64,000 nt of DNA. It comes from Lomentospora prolificans. Its lineage: Eukaryota > Ascomycota > Sordariomycetes > Microascales > Microascaceae. The notes beneath the pieces are model-generated. The model made no database searches. It was not told where the DNA came from and worked only from the letters and a program-made list of their open reading frames with translations. The DNA lies in assembly GCA_029532625.1 (NCBI GenBank), contig JARFXM010000009.1, forward strand, positions 2,542,001-2,606,000, given 5' to 3'. Within the stretch, counting starts at the first letter, position 1. Each line of letters starts with the position of its first letter. Positions 11,331 through 24,562 of the stretch are shown in pieces. A program made the position numbers and the translations under genes.

Positions 11331-12943
11331 TCAGGGCACCGTGGAAGCTGCAGACACCGGGGGCCTCGTAGTGGAAGTAGCGCTGGGGTTTGTTACATAC
11401 GGTTCTGATTGCCAGGGTCTGTGAAGGACATCCTCGTGAATGCGAGGTAACTCAAGGCCTTGAGATTGCCAGGATGTCGGTTTGTGCACATCAGGAGGTG
11501 GGGGGATTCTCTGCGGTTCGCAGGGGACAGGTGAGTAGCCCTCATATCCAACCCTTATCCTCTTGTTGTGAAGGGCTTCGTCGGAATCTGTTGGGCGAAA
11601 CACAGTTCGTGGCGAGAGTGACTCGCTCGAAGGGCGTCCGGTCCGCGAAGGATCGTTCGGTTTTGGCGCGCCTATAAGTCGTCGAGCTTCCTCTGGCTCA
11701 GCAGAAGGAGTGGATGGGGAAGTGTTGTGGCCACCGCGGGGTCTAGAAGCGTAGATACATGGTTAGAGCGTAAGTTTTGTGGAGAGGCCCATACCTTACG
11801 GGCTTATGGAATTACTCACGCATTCTTGAACTTGCAGATCCGTCCAAATTTCTCGCACTGAAGGCATCGCGGGTAGTCGGGGTCACACTTGATCTTTTTC
11901 TCACGACACGTAACACATGCGATGGCCAGTCTTTTCCTGGGTTTACCAGCCTTCGTCACTCCCCAATGCGCGTTGACAGCCTCGCCGTCGATAACAGTTT
12001 TGCAATGGCTACCGTCGTCATAAAAGTAGCACATACCTTCACCCGGGACCTCTGCAGCACAAACAAAGCGAGGCAAGAAGTGCGTGCCCGTCCAGATCTT
12101 CGGGCCGAGCCCATCCTTTACCGGTACGCCATCTGCAATCGCTGGATGGGCTGGGTGCGGCGCAGCACTGGTGGGCGGGAGATGGGGCGGCCGAGAATCA
12201 CGATGGAAACTAGAAATTTGGTCTCGGGATCCCGAGTACGATAGCGGGGCCCGGCTCTGGGGTGAGGGAAGCGGAGCCATCTCCCTTCCTCCCAGCGAGT
12301 ACTCCTGCCTGGCAGGTTCGTGACCCCTCGACCAGGCGGGAGTTGAGGCACTGTCGTACCGTGGCGGTTCATGACGCAGATGATCGTGGCGGGGCGAGCT
12401 CGGTCCGGAAAGAGACCTGGTCGTGAGAGAGTGAAGGGATGGCGTCCGGTCTGAATCGTACCTCGCATCGTAGGTGCTCCGAGGCTGTGCTGCGGGATGA
12501 GAAGTAGCGTCGCCAGGATAAGGTCCAGAGTAGTGAGGCCGGTCGCCATGGGCAGATGAGACGCGAGGAGGTCGGTCTAGAGGCGAGACAGACGGTAAGA
12601 GCCCGTGGTGCTCATGCTGGGCGGGCGAAAGCAGTGGCCGAGCTGGAGGATGAGGGAAAAGGCTGCTCAAGGAAGGTAGCTTGGTACCGCTGAGGGTGGA
12701 CTGCGAACTTTCTCTTCGAACTTGGCTATCGTCCATGCTCTTCCCAGTGGATGACATGGTGGATACAGAACTCCGGTCATAGTTGGTCATGGGAGGTGAG
12801 ATGGGAGCGACTGACTTCCAGGTCTGGTCGTCTGGTGGCGAAGGCCTGGAGGAGTAAGTAGATGAGGTTGGGCTCACCAGTTCTGGAGGAGTGTCTGGTG
12901 CGGCCAAGCGAGGGTGAGGTTCCAAGCAGTTTAATACCCCCAT
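11331..12943 (-). CDS. Zn2Cys6 transcription factor with a late zinc cluster and an adjoining conserved module
   Basis: Proposed CDS complement(11331..11742,11820..12943), 511 residues. Zn2Cys6 proteins are fungal DNA-binding regulators. The cluster is complete, with cysteines at 343, 346, 353, 360, 363 and 370 (CX2CX6CX6CX2CX6C). It follows directly on a basic segment AGKPRKRLAIA and a module reading GTHFLPRFV, then GEGMCYFYDDGSHCKTVIDG. The first ~250 residues are Ser/Pro/Arg/His-rich and probably disordered; the ~140 residues after the cluster are also low in order. There is no visible fungal_trans middle-homology region. A 77-nt intron (donor GTGAGT, branch GCTCTAACC, acceptor TTCTAG) joins the cluster to its C-terminal exon in phase. 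The ATG at 12943 is the first good start but an upstream exon is possible. I do not recognise the orthologue. A 22.8-kb empty region lies upstream. Confidence 0.8.
11743..11819 (-). other. Intron of Zn2Cys6 gene
   Basis: A 77-nt intron with donor GTGAGT, branch TCTAACC and acceptor TTCTAG. It splits the Ala codon just after FKNA and opens 136 further residues to the stop at 11331. Confidence 0.82.
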
Positions 12944-14240
12944 TGGGAGAGTCGGGGACGAGATGAGCTTTAAGGATGTTCAAGGTGAGAGAGTTGATGC
13001 ATGTCAAAGCTCCTGAGGACGGGAGCGGCTTCCCCTTGTCGTTGATGCCGGCAGCCTACCCGCGTTGATGATCTTCGTTGGACCCGAACGTTGAAGTGTG
13101 GCTGTACACTTATGGGCGTATAGGATGGCTATATAGGTAAGGTGAAGGAGAGGGTGAGGTGAGAGGGAGAGAAGACCGGAATGAAGGCATCAGCAATGAG
13201 GGGAGGGATTGGGGTGAGGAATGGTTGATAGATATTGTTCGGATAAAGATCCACAGGCGGCGCAGCGGACACGGCTACCCTGCCCACTTACATGCCAAGG
13301 GCCAGGGGTGGGTGAAGAGAGCCCTGGGTATTAGGAAACTCCCACACACTGCCTGGCTACGGCTGCTCCTACTACAACGACTCCAGGAGGAACATCCATG
13401 ACATGGAGGGGAAGGACGGGCGTGGGCGGTAGGGGAGGTACGAAAGGTACCCCTACGCCGGTCGTCTTCATAGGCTGGGGATGTAGTTGTATGGGGTAGG
13501 TACAGGCTAGGCCCCTCAAAGTACGGAGCGCTCTACACCACTGCAGCTGGCTGGCAGTGGTTCAAATTCCGGATAATTTAGACGGGGCTATAGCGACCAG
13601 GAAAGATCAACAAAGGAACGCAAGGCCGGAGGAAAAGGGTGGTACGGGAGCCCAGGTACGTACCATACCATATTGCACTAGTTATTGGCGGACGATGCGT
13701 TGGCGGTTCCAAACTGCTGGGCGGCAATGGCATCCCAGGTCCCGTGTGCGTGTGGGTGTGTATTATGCACGCCTCAGTAGTTATACATAGCACGACCTAC
13801 TGAGTGGATATTAACTCGCTTTCATCCTCACCCTTACCGAAGACGCACTACGGATAGAGATAGATGCCACCCACCTTCAACCAGGGCAGATCTTCGAGGG
13901 GGGGCGTGTGGCCTATCCGTAGAATCCCAGCAAGTGCCTCTCCAAGATAGGGTGGGTACATGATTTGAAGGCCGAACAGTCATGGGGACATGATTCTGGA
14001 GTGAGGAAAGTCTCGATCGTCGACTAGTGCCCAACTAGTGATAGAGCCTCTCGCACTCGGCTCCGGGGTGCCCTAGACGAACCATCGACGGGGCCTGGGC
14101 TTCTGGAGAGCCAGCGGGCCCGGCCTCCACAACCCGACGGGCTGGGATAGCCGTACCAAATTCAGCCTGCGATGCTTCGTAAAAGGGAATAGGGAATCTG
14201 TCGGGGCGAGAGAGGCTCAAGTGGTCAAGAAGGCAAGACG

Positions 14241-14270
<30 letters not shown>
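14241..14270. repeat. Poly(A) tract, 30 nt
   Basis: An uninterrupted run of 30 A on the plus strand. It could be a slippage tract or the tail of an old retrocopy. I saw no coding sequence or target-site duplication beside it, so the origin is open. Confidence 0.95.
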
Positions 14271-14271
<1 letters not shown>

Positions 14272-15914
14272 ATTTGACCGATGAATGCTGACAAGCGAAC
14301 CGGGATAAGAGTAAGATCGAGGCGAGAAACCCGCCCAGGGTTTCTCCACATCATTTCATCTTGGCTGTTAAGCTGTTAACAGTATCGCGCGGGGCTCTAT
14401 TCTCAATAAAATCGACAGGGTACAAAATTCCCTAGTGTGCCTTACAGGACGGCCAAACGCTCCCCACTAATTGCAAGTTCAAAGCTCGGCACGTATAAGA
14501 TAGGCTTGGCTTCGAGAAATAGTCCAGGGAACGACCGATGGGGAGCAGTTGCGCAGCTAGTGTTTACGCTGAGACCGCGGAACCCTCGCCTACCAAGTGC
14601 CACTTCAACCCTCGGAAATTCCGAGCATTACGTACCGAACACAACCCGATGGTGAGTTTAAAGGGAATGGCTTTGGGTGAAGAGGCTGCTTGTTGCGTTC
14701 TCCTGCAATACCTCGTTATGGGCTGCTCTAGACAGGGAGGGGATTGGCGATAAGACGGCTCCCATTCCGCAGCCCACTAAAAGATCTCGGACAGTACAGG
14801 TCAAGTTCAGAAGGGAAGGCCCAGGACCACCTAATGATTGACATTCCAATGCATCTCTCGCTACCCGCCTCCCCTGTTCCCTCGCTTCGTAATCGTTTTC
14901 CTCAAGCCCGTCGATTTCATTTCATGGTAAAACTCACGTCGGCTTCGCTTATGACCATGCCATGAAGCAAGAGTGCTAGGCAGCATGAGCCCTGCCTCCG
15001 CTACGAAAAGTGAAAGACAAGGCACGAGTCCAGCATGGCAAGACAGGATCGACTGGGACCAAGGATCCCTGCCATCGGGGTTGGAAGCGAAGGAACACCT
15101 CGCCCTTACTGCTTCGGAATGAAAGTCCTGTGCACAACACACAATTATGTTGCATAGGCGGAATGATGGCGGCTGGCTTGTGGTTTAATTGCCATTCTCA
15201 ACGTGCCCCCACTAGCATCCGGTGAGGTTGAACTAAACCTAATCCTTGTCCGGCCTTCGAAGAATTATACCGGCTCCGAGAACTTCGTCTTACCAGAGAA
15301 GGAAAGTGTGTCGCTGGACAACATGGAGATACACCGAGTGACGCCATGGGAAGGGAAAACCGAACAACCTGGACGAGGTGGCAGGACATACCACGCCCCA
15401 GTTCGATCCTGCTCGGCGCTGGAACCATTTTAGGGCGACGCGCTGGAGGCCCTGAGCCTGTCGGAAGAAGGCAGCACTTTCCTTTTCCACCCACGTGCGT
15501 CTGCAGCTCCGAGCTTGTGCCCTGTGCCTGTCAAGGGACTGATACATCACCACCCTTGAACTCGACACTTGTGTACCTTCCACTGCGGCGGCCTTGGATC
15601 TGCTCACTGCCGGAGGGCGATGAAGTCTAATAACGTGCATGTGTGCGGTTCTGGTGCGTTGTTGCAAGGTACATATTTGTGGAAGGTACTTCGAACATAC
15701 CAGTTAGAATCCGCAAAGCGACAGAAGGTAACCTTCCTGGACCGACAAAGTTCGTTAAGAGCCACCTGAAGCAACACGGAGAAGGCGCCTCCAACATTTC
15801 GAGAAGTTCGGCAGTCCCTGCTTGCCATCCCCAAGTGACTGTACTAATCCATTAACAGACAAGAAGCCGTGGTGAGCCCAGCTATTTCCAGCATGGTTCA
15901 TCGACTCTTTCTAA

Positions 15915-15993
15915 AAGTAGTAGTCTCACTAGTAGTACTAGTGCTAGTAGCAGTAGCGGTAGCAGTAGCAGTACAGCCAGCAGTAGTAGTAGG
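15915..15993. repeat. Imperfect TAG/CAG trinucleotide repeat
   Basis: About 80 nt of interrupted TAG, CAG and AGT triplets on the plus strand. In one frame it reads as Val/Ala-rich, but this is a property of the repeat and not evidence for a gene. Confidence 0.85.
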
Positions 15994-18900
15994 ATTACCC
16001 TTCGAGCTAATATTATTACCAATGGTTGGGGTTAATGAGAGGAATATCTCGCGGCGTCGGTGTAGACCCGTTATACCGAACCCACCCCTGTGTTAATATG
16101 ATCCCATCTGAAACTTTAACAATAAGTGAGATTAACACTGAATGCCGCCTGCTAGTTGTAGCCCGTGAGCCGTCCCGCACGAGGCGGAAAATGGCGCGGC
16201 TATGTTCAGGGGTACGGTGATAACAAAGGAGAACAAAAATAAGTGAAAGGGAAATGCGGGAAGGGGTATTGAGGGGAGAAGTACGTATCTAGGCTGGGGA
16301 TCCGAACCGTGTTTGGAGAGGGTGGTACCTGTCTCTGCGCAATTCCGCGCTCCCGTCTCGGTTGCCGCAACGCTTCGTCTCTACAACATACAGACGGAGT
16401 AAGGATTTTGGCGCAGGAGCGTGGTCAAGCCAATTCAAATTCATCCTCATTTGCACTAGCATTGAAGGGCGGGCCGGGGAAAGGCAAATGCGCTCGCGGA
16501 GACGGGGACGAGGAACCACAGACACCCAACAGGTCCCTGAGTTCGAAAAAGGGAGATCCCAACCAAGGGACAAATGCAGCCAGTGATGACGAGAGTGCGA
16601 CCTTCGGGCAGATGCTGCAACATGAACCGGGGGTGCAAACCTCCAAGGACGGAAACCGATGCCTACAAGAGTGGAGCGGGAAGCTCGAGCTTCACTAGCC
16701 TATCAAGGCATTTTCTCCGTATCGTTACAGTATTGAACGCCTGAGGGACGCAGAGACGCTCCATTGTGCAAAAACAACGCTGGCTCAAGAACCACCTAAC
16801 CCCAACTTAGGCGGGTCCATGACTCCTTCACTACGACCTATGTGTCCCGAGTTCCGCTTGGGACAAGCCTGTCGCTCTTGTCGAGTACTTGACTTATGTA
16901 TTGCCAAAATGATGTGGGTGGGAGGAAAGCGGGCTTGGAGCAGATGTATTTGTTGTACGCCGTGTAGCTGCCACAACTATTGCTGGTCCGAGACACCTCA
17001 GTGGGGTTCAACCAGGGTAGGCGGTGATGGTCTCTCAAACTGAGAAGGCGCGGAAGAGATGAAAACAGGGTGATGTGAAGTGCAACGGAATCAGTGGGCG
17101 ACCCTGGAGTAAGTTGTGATCACATCCTTGAGGGCTAGGCGACAGGGATTGGGCGGAACCAACGTTGGATGCACATAGGGTGCAGTCGCGCGCCCGGTCG
17201 GTAGATATACATTACGAAGTACAAGAATAGCACCTTTCATCTCCCTTGGATCGTATTCCGGGACTCGGTCCCCTTGACTGCCCCGGGGGGTCTTCCTCTC
17301 CTTTCGTTCGGCTGTCGACACGCCTCGAGAGGTTATTATGGGACGACTTTCGCCCGTGACATCACAGTGGCATGATGCTGCCACGGGCGACAGACCTTCT
17401 AGACAAAAAAGGCCAGCCAAAACCGCTGTCCTCGGCAGCCCGCTCAATGTTAGAGCAAAGAAAGGCCGTCATGCCCTTGGACAGTGTGTGGTAAAGGAAA
17501 AGACGAATCTCGGAATCAGAGGACAAGGTACAAAAGCGGTTGAAAAGAAAACAGCCTACTCCAAACTGGACACCCAGATCTCGGCAGGAATTCCCGTCAT
17601 TAATTCGGTCTTATACACACAGTATTACACGTCTCCCGTCGGTGAAGGGGATCATGATAACAGCCTTTGATATTAATGCACGCGGCATTCGGAAAATATC
17701 GCTGACCAGTATCTGTCAAACTTTGGGGCATGAATTGAAATCTCCCAATGCCATCCGGGAGTGGATGCTTGGTGATCTGCAGCATTTACCTGATGGGGAA
17801 CAGGCGCACTAAGTCGAGAAGAGCGCGAAGGGCTTCCCGGATGTTGACATCGGGATCAAGGAAGGGGGTACCCTCCTGCTGGTCTCTGTCAAGCGGGCGG
17901 TAATGATGTGCTTCGGTATGCAGGGATAGGGGCAGTTGATAAGCTGGGGCTGAGGGCCAGCAACGCCATTCAGTTGACTTAACTGACATCTTGTCCATCC
18001 AGCCCGCTCGGCACAGATGAGCCAGCCGGCTTACGGCAGTGGTGCCAGGGGCGAGTGTGGGAAAGGTCTTGGCATCACGCTCGTCAGGATTTGAAATCGA
18101 AGGGGTGTCCTCGACCAACAGTGGGATGCCAGCATCAGCGTCAAAGCAACCAATGGCGGCGACTGACAAACCGGTCATTCTCTTCCATTTGTGGGTTCGC
18201 CAGCGATTGCAATACAAGTACTTGTAAAACGCCCAGGGCCAATACAGGGAGGCAGGAGTCGATGCCTCGCCGCAAGAACATTCCGGTACCTCCCGTAACT
18301 CGAACCAATTGAAACCCTTGATTAATAGCACCGACTCAATTCATCGAGATTCAAGGCTTTGGATACTTTGATCGTATTGTTCTTGTCCTTGTTAGTTATT
18401 TGCGTACCAGAATGAAACGACAGAAAATGAGGCATGTGCTCCACTGGATCACCAGGAAACACGGGTATGGTAGGAGCCTACGAGGACTCCGATCAGTTTA
18501 TGGGGAGTGAAGGGTAGTACCGCGAGGCATGTGCTTTCCGTAAATCCGTCAGATGGGTGCTGACGATGCGTGCGTCAACAACCATTACACCGGGAACGGG
18601 GGAAGCTCTTCGTCAGTTTTGTGCAGCGCGAGATACGAGGCTTCTTTCTCAATACTTCTCAAGGGCAGTCGACATAACCTCCATCTCCCGAAGCAGCGAG
18701 CTCCGGGGGCTTTTTTCACAAGGCCAGCAATCTAGTACGACAGGTCCCATGCAGCCAGGGTCTCGAGGCATGGGTTCCTCCCTTATCCACACACTCTCAA
18801 ATCCCGGCACCTGTACTCGACCGACGTTCGCTGCAGGATTCAAGCCACCCTTTCCAAATTGACATCACCATCAAACCCCGGGGGACGCTAGACGGAGCGT

Positions 18901-21900
18901 GGCGCACCACGACTCGCTACTTCTTCCCTATCGAGACGACCATGATATCCTTTCCGGTGGGTCGGAAACGCACACCAAGACACCAAGGATCATTGGATGC
19001 ATATAAAGAAGTTTCTCACTCTCCCTCGCCTAAACGACACTGCAGAAGACTTAATAATAAAATGGTTTTCAAGTGGCGTATCAAGGCCCAGGTTCAGGTA
19101 TCATCGAGGCTTGGTCCACGAAGCGATGCACCCCCATCTCCTTTGCTTACTACTTCGTAGTTCAGACTCTGTGGCTTTGGCTCGGCTTCGAAAGCTTGAT
19201 GCATATGCAAAAGTCCAACAGAGATTTCCTTCTTAGCTTTTTAATTCGGTGCTTGGCGGAATCCCCGCAGACATATATTCGCTACACACTTGGTCCTTTG
19301 TTTGTTTCTTTGCAGATAGTGTACAGTCCATGCTCCAACCTTGTATCCATTTCGGACGGAGTTAAAGCCTTGCCAACTTTGGTCTGCCCTAGTTGTCCTC
19401 GCCATGTATTGTAATACAGGGTTGCTGATAAGCTCCAAGTCCTCAAACCTTTTGTCTCGGAGAATAGGGCCGTGGAGGCGGAGCGCTTGAATTTACAAAC
19501 TAGAGTGCATTTATCTTCCGAGGCCCGACTGAGTAGATACACTTGCTCGATTCATAGGAGGTACTGCATCACTAGGAATGTCGTAAACGAGCAGCGGAGC
19601 CGGCATGTCTTTAAGCGCCAACCGCTGCTTATTCTCACACGATACGAATCATGAGATACTTGAACACCGCCCGAGATGGGGTCCAAGAGCAGAGCGAACA
19701 CAATTCTAGCAGCCGAGCCGTACCCTCACCGTGCAAGTCCGACACCACCAACAGGCTCGTTGAGCCTTGCATCGATCGGTTTCGCTGAGGCAGCCGGTAA
19801 TGCCCCGGGCAAGCTGAGGGTTAACCAGCCCAAGGCAGGTGTGTTGTAATGTACTTCCAGCTTGGAGCCCAGAAATTCGAGCAAGTCAAAGAGGAGTGCT
19901 GGTCCGTTCTCCTTGGACTAGTAGCACCAGGGTCTGCATCCCATGCCAGATCCCAGCGCACTCTCGAACCTAAAAAGCAAGACCGAAATGGGCCACGTGC
20001 AGGTAACTAATGTCATCCTTGCCGCTACCATGGGGGATGCCCAAAGTGGAGAAGGGAAGGTGTTATCATTGTAATTGCACGAATACTTCCTTGTATTACC
20101 TTCCAGACCACGCTAGTTTTACCGTCGAAGCCGAGAAGCCAGGCGCAAGGAAACCTGCAGGACCATTGAATTTCTTTCCACCTGTTATTCGTTCAATCGT
20201 ACCTCTATTTGCCAACCTGGCCGTATGATGCTCCGAGGTCAACTTTTATCAATGATCAATTTCGCGCATGTGTAGTACCCGTCTCGCCTGGGTCCACCAA
20301 AGACTCAGCCGGGCTTCGCCAGGTTTCCAGGTACCTCGGGTCCCAGCCTCCAGGGGTCCTCCCTCATGTCTCTCCCAGGGCCGTGCCTTCCTGCCCGAGC
20401 GGCATAATAATGGCGATCTGCCCCGAACAGCAAGAGCAATTGCAAGCCTCAAGGTTACATATTTCCTGCGAAAGTACCTCCCGAGATCTTCTTACGATTA
20501 CACCTCGTGGGGCAGTGAGATACTCGGAAATCTCTATGAACAACTCCAATGTGTTCGGCGTATCGTAAGCTCGAGAGCATTCGTCTCATCCTGCCAAGGT
20601 GCTAGGAAGTGAAAGGTTCCGGGTAGAGATCTACCTATTGAAGTGCCGAAATATATAGGTTGATGGCTTGACCCTCCTCCTGCCACTCGTGTGACACAGT
20701 TAGCTCCAAGATCAAGCAGCCTGGGGTAACAGTACGAGACAACCGGTATGTTCGGAATAGTGCAACAATCGTCGTAAGCTTCCATTTCAAAGTGGCGTCT
20801 GTGGCGTGCTGGGATACAGGACACGGTCTTCCAAGGTTGGCCTTGGTGCTCCCGTTCGTGCTGCAAATTTCCCTGTCCCTGGTTCAACCCCTCACCCTAG
20901 CAGCACTAGGAAATATACAAGCGTGGCAGGAGCCTCGAGTAGCCCCAGGCGCTCCAGGCTCTTGCAGTCTGCGCAGGAAACTTGTACAGAGGTATTATTG
21001 TCTCCACATACTCCCCATTTCCCAGCTTGTGTGACGATGCCTCTGACCGCTTCTCGGCAACTCCCCTTTGGAGTATATGATGAACACGCCCCAGACTAGG
21101 GATCTCGTGTGCACATACAAAATAATCACCTCCCTTTGTTCTTGTAGGCTGGACCCCTATATTCCGCCACTCCTGGTGGGCAGAAGAAAACCACAGGAAG
21201 GATGTGTGCCGCCCTTACTGAGGTCCCGGGAGGTTCTAAGCATACTTTATGGCGCTTTCGGCTCGAAAGTAGATAGCTCTTTGGCAAGTACAATTCTTTC
21301 GCGACCACAGAACCACGAGTCACAATAGCGCTGGCCGCACCAAGCCTATCTGCCGCTAGCTGGGTTCCTGTTTTGAAAGAGTTGTCTGTCCTGTCTTACC
21401 GTGATGCCAAATCTTTTATTTGTTAATTCACTAATAACAGCGGATGCTAGTGATGTAATGGGTTGTCGGCTTTCCATACCGCAGTATTCAGTGGTCGGAA
21501 GATGGTGGCGCACTTAACCTAGGGGAATGGCTCCACGCAGTAATAACTTGTCACCAATTTCACTGCAGATATCTTCCATTTTCGACACGAGCGCCAGCTA
21601 AGCCAAGATCTTCCATGCTCAGCAAAGGAACTTTAACTGAGAAGAGTACAAAATTTTTCTCTCCTTGCCTTCTCTCAAGTTGGACGAGTCTCAGCGTTTT
21701 TACCCAGTGCGGCAGGAGCATGACAGGCGAAGTCAGCATTGCCTCGTATTTCAAGTTGGGTAATGCTGGCCAGTAGTGTGACCGGTAACGAGGGTCCGGG
21801 TTCGCGTGGTCTTTGGGCTTCATCATTTTCCCACATGTGTTCAGCCGTGTTAGGGCAGGAGATATTAGGGCTCATTGTTCTTTATTCCGCAGGCGAAACT

Positions 21901-24520
21901 CGGTCGCAGTTCGACGGCTTACATGAAGACCAACACTATACGCCAGACTCGATCCTTCCCGCGATGTGCAGGCTTAGACAGGCCAAGGTGCTCACCCGTC
22001 CGATCAATCATGCGGCAGTTGTCGACGAGAGCAGGGTGGCAGGGGAATAAAAGTTGGGCTTATGATCGACGTGAACCTGGGAAATTTCGGGAGCCATTAT
22101 TCCTTCTCTCACGCTAGAGTTCATGGACCCACTCCCTTGATTTGGGCTGGTCACTTCTGTACTCCGGCGCGGACGCCAAAACATTACCTCCCCGTCTCTT
22201 TCAATTATGGAGATGCTTCTGGGTGCAAGGTGTATTTCCATTGCCAGCCAGCAATGCAAGCCGGACGGTACCTGGATCCTGGATCAAAGATGATGGCGAT
22301 GTACTTCGTACAAGACATCCCCACAGAGCGCTACATGCAAGGCCTATCGGTCGGTTTTCTCTCCATCTTTTTTCCCAAGCTCAGATTAGATTTAAACACC
22401 ACGGGTTGTTAGTTAGCCGTGGAACTCCCCGTTGTGCCTTTCAGTTACCAAGCACAACGAGCTAAAACAAAAGCCAATTACCAGCGCCATTGAAGGTGAA
22501 CGACCCGATTGAGCCTGCCCACCGTCCCGTCTCCCTCGTAGAACACAAACACTGCCTCGGTAGAACTGGTCCGTCTCATTCTCATGCATTTCCACATTTA
22601 CGAGAGATTACCTATGCAAGCAGAACCAAGCAGAGGAAAGCGTGGTAACCACAAGTCCGGAAGGGGTGCCGGTGACTGAACAGACTCCCCTGTCGGTCTC
22701 GGAATAACTAGGATCCTTCAGTCTTGGGTTAGAATCCGGGGTAGATCTGACGATAAATGGGTACCCTACGAAGGTACAAACCCTTAATATTCCCTTGTCG
22801 GTTGCTGACTGGGAGAGCCGCGCATTGGTGACAACTTCAAGGTTTCCATGTATGCCACCCCTCTTTCGGTTTCATTGCCGCATTAGCATACCAATAGCAC
22901 TAGAATCGAACAACTGCCCATCGATCTCCATCTAATCCGCCCCCCCTCTCAGCCAGCGAAGCTGTTGTACTATAACAGAGACTTCTGATTTGCGCCATCC
23001 GCTCACCAAAGCATCAAAGCAGTCGCCATGGATCGGCAAATCCCAGTAGACCGCCCCTTTATTTTACGGATGCAATCCTATGTTTGCAAAGGAAGGAATG
23101 GCAGAGTGGAAAAATGATGGCCCACTTGCCAACGTCAAGACGGGATAGAAGGGGGTGGTTTTCTCCACATCCACCACGCAGCGCGAATTAGCATTCGCTA
23201 GTGCTACGTGTTAGGCCCAACAAGGAGGGTCGGTGATGACTTGACGAAAACAGGTGGTCCAAGAAGGATTCTGCTAACTGGCAATTGGTGGAGATCAAAT
23301 ATCGCTCCGCGCTGTGAACAACGTTCAATGGTAGCCTCTCACCTCAAGTGATGTAAAGGAAATTGGCTCTCATCGACCTCTGCATATTTCGAGGCTTTCC
23401 AGAATCCTACCTTCTAAACTGGAGGGAAAGACTAGTGTCGTCCTCTATTGTCCTATTCGTGCCCGGAATCGTGGGGTGCGTGGATGCGTCAGAATACCAC
23501 TCAATGAACCCGTCTATTTTTAGGGCTGGGGTTGATATTGCCATCAATCAAATCGGCCGGACTGAGGGCCCGCGCAGCTCGCTCCACACCAAACCGTCCC
23601 GTTCTGAATTGCCCAGGGCAATTCGCTCTTCCGTCCGCTCATAATTTGTCCGTTATTTTCCCGCGCCCACTGCTTAATGACAATTCCGCGATCCCACCAC
23701 CGCAGTTGTGAAGAGTAGGGCCGTCGCATGTATCTCTAGCTGTCCATCCGAACGAACCAGACCTTTCACGCAGCCTTGTACAGGCCTGAACTGGTGTTCC
23801 TGGCCGACCCCGGAGACCTGGGCACTGTATGCATGGTTCCCCGTCAAATGCCTGCCAAGAAGGTACCAATAAAAGTCGGTACCGGTAATTGCAACCACGA
23901 GAGAGCTTCTGCCAGAGATGGCTGCTTGGGATGGCATTATGATAATGGGTCAGGGATGTCACGTATAATGAAATGCGAGTTGTTCATTATAGGGGTGGGG
24001 GCGGCGGCTGAGCTCCATCTTGACTTTTTAATGCCCCGCGGACAGGCACACAAGGCAGGGACTTGGTTCCATCAACTTCACTGCCTCCCCCTGATTGGTG
24101 TTTACCCGCGCGCCGGTCGGTGAACCAGAACTTGGTCTTAACGACAGATTCCGGCACCCGGAAACGTACGTAGTACATGATTACACGATGTCAACTTTAC
24201 AGGAATATAACTTTGTGCAGGTGGAGCGACTTCTAACCTCGTACCTCGCAGCACCCTCCATTCATATACCACGTCGGGTGCAAAGCTCGCAACTCGGTCG
24301 ACACCTTCCTTTCCTTCACGCCGCCCGCTCGATGCACAAGCACGTCAATGCAGTGGTCGTTCGCTGTGTCCTTGCGGGAATGCGATCGCTGAATGGGAAC
24401 ATCTTATTGCTGGGTTTACTCGGTGACAAGCACTCCTCTCGGCCCAGAACTCGTCAATGCTCACATGTACCACAAGCAAGTAGGCGTGCTGGGTGTCAGC
24501 CCGGCGTTGTTGACAAACCA

Positions 24521-24562
24521 TTTTTTTTTCTTTTTTTTGTCTTTTTATTTTTTTTTATTTTT
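24521..24562. repeat. Interrupted poly(T) tract
   Basis: Runs of T broken by single C, G or A residues over about 42 nt on the plus strand, inside the gene-poor region. Confidence 0.9.

Larger units (their letters stand above)
12944..24520. other. Gene-poor region, first half
   Basis: I find no supported gene in this stretch on either strand. Open frames are short (mostly 60-180 codons), scattered over all six frames, without domain motifs, and not joined by convincing donor, branch and acceptor signals. Base composition looks mixed rather than AT-rich, so it does not resemble heavily RIP-mutated or centromeric DNA by eye. The first kilobase or so upstream of 12943 should hold the promoter and leader of the Zn2Cys6 gene. 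No transposase, reverse transcriptase, tRNA or rRNA was recognised. Confidence 0.55.

Noticed and set aside
15869..16096. Small hydrophobic Val/Ala-rich frame on the plus strand
   Set aside because: Its composition is produced by the TAG/CAG triplet repeat. There is no conserved residue pattern.
16309..16698. Plus-strand frame of 129 codons with a partly protein-like Ser/Gln/Asp-rich composition
   Set aside because: No motif, no supporting splice signals and overlapping frames on the other strand; not strong enough to list as a gene.
22720..22760. GGGTTAGAATCC, similar to a tRNA T-loop
   Set aside because: No cloverleaf could be formed with the flanking sequence.
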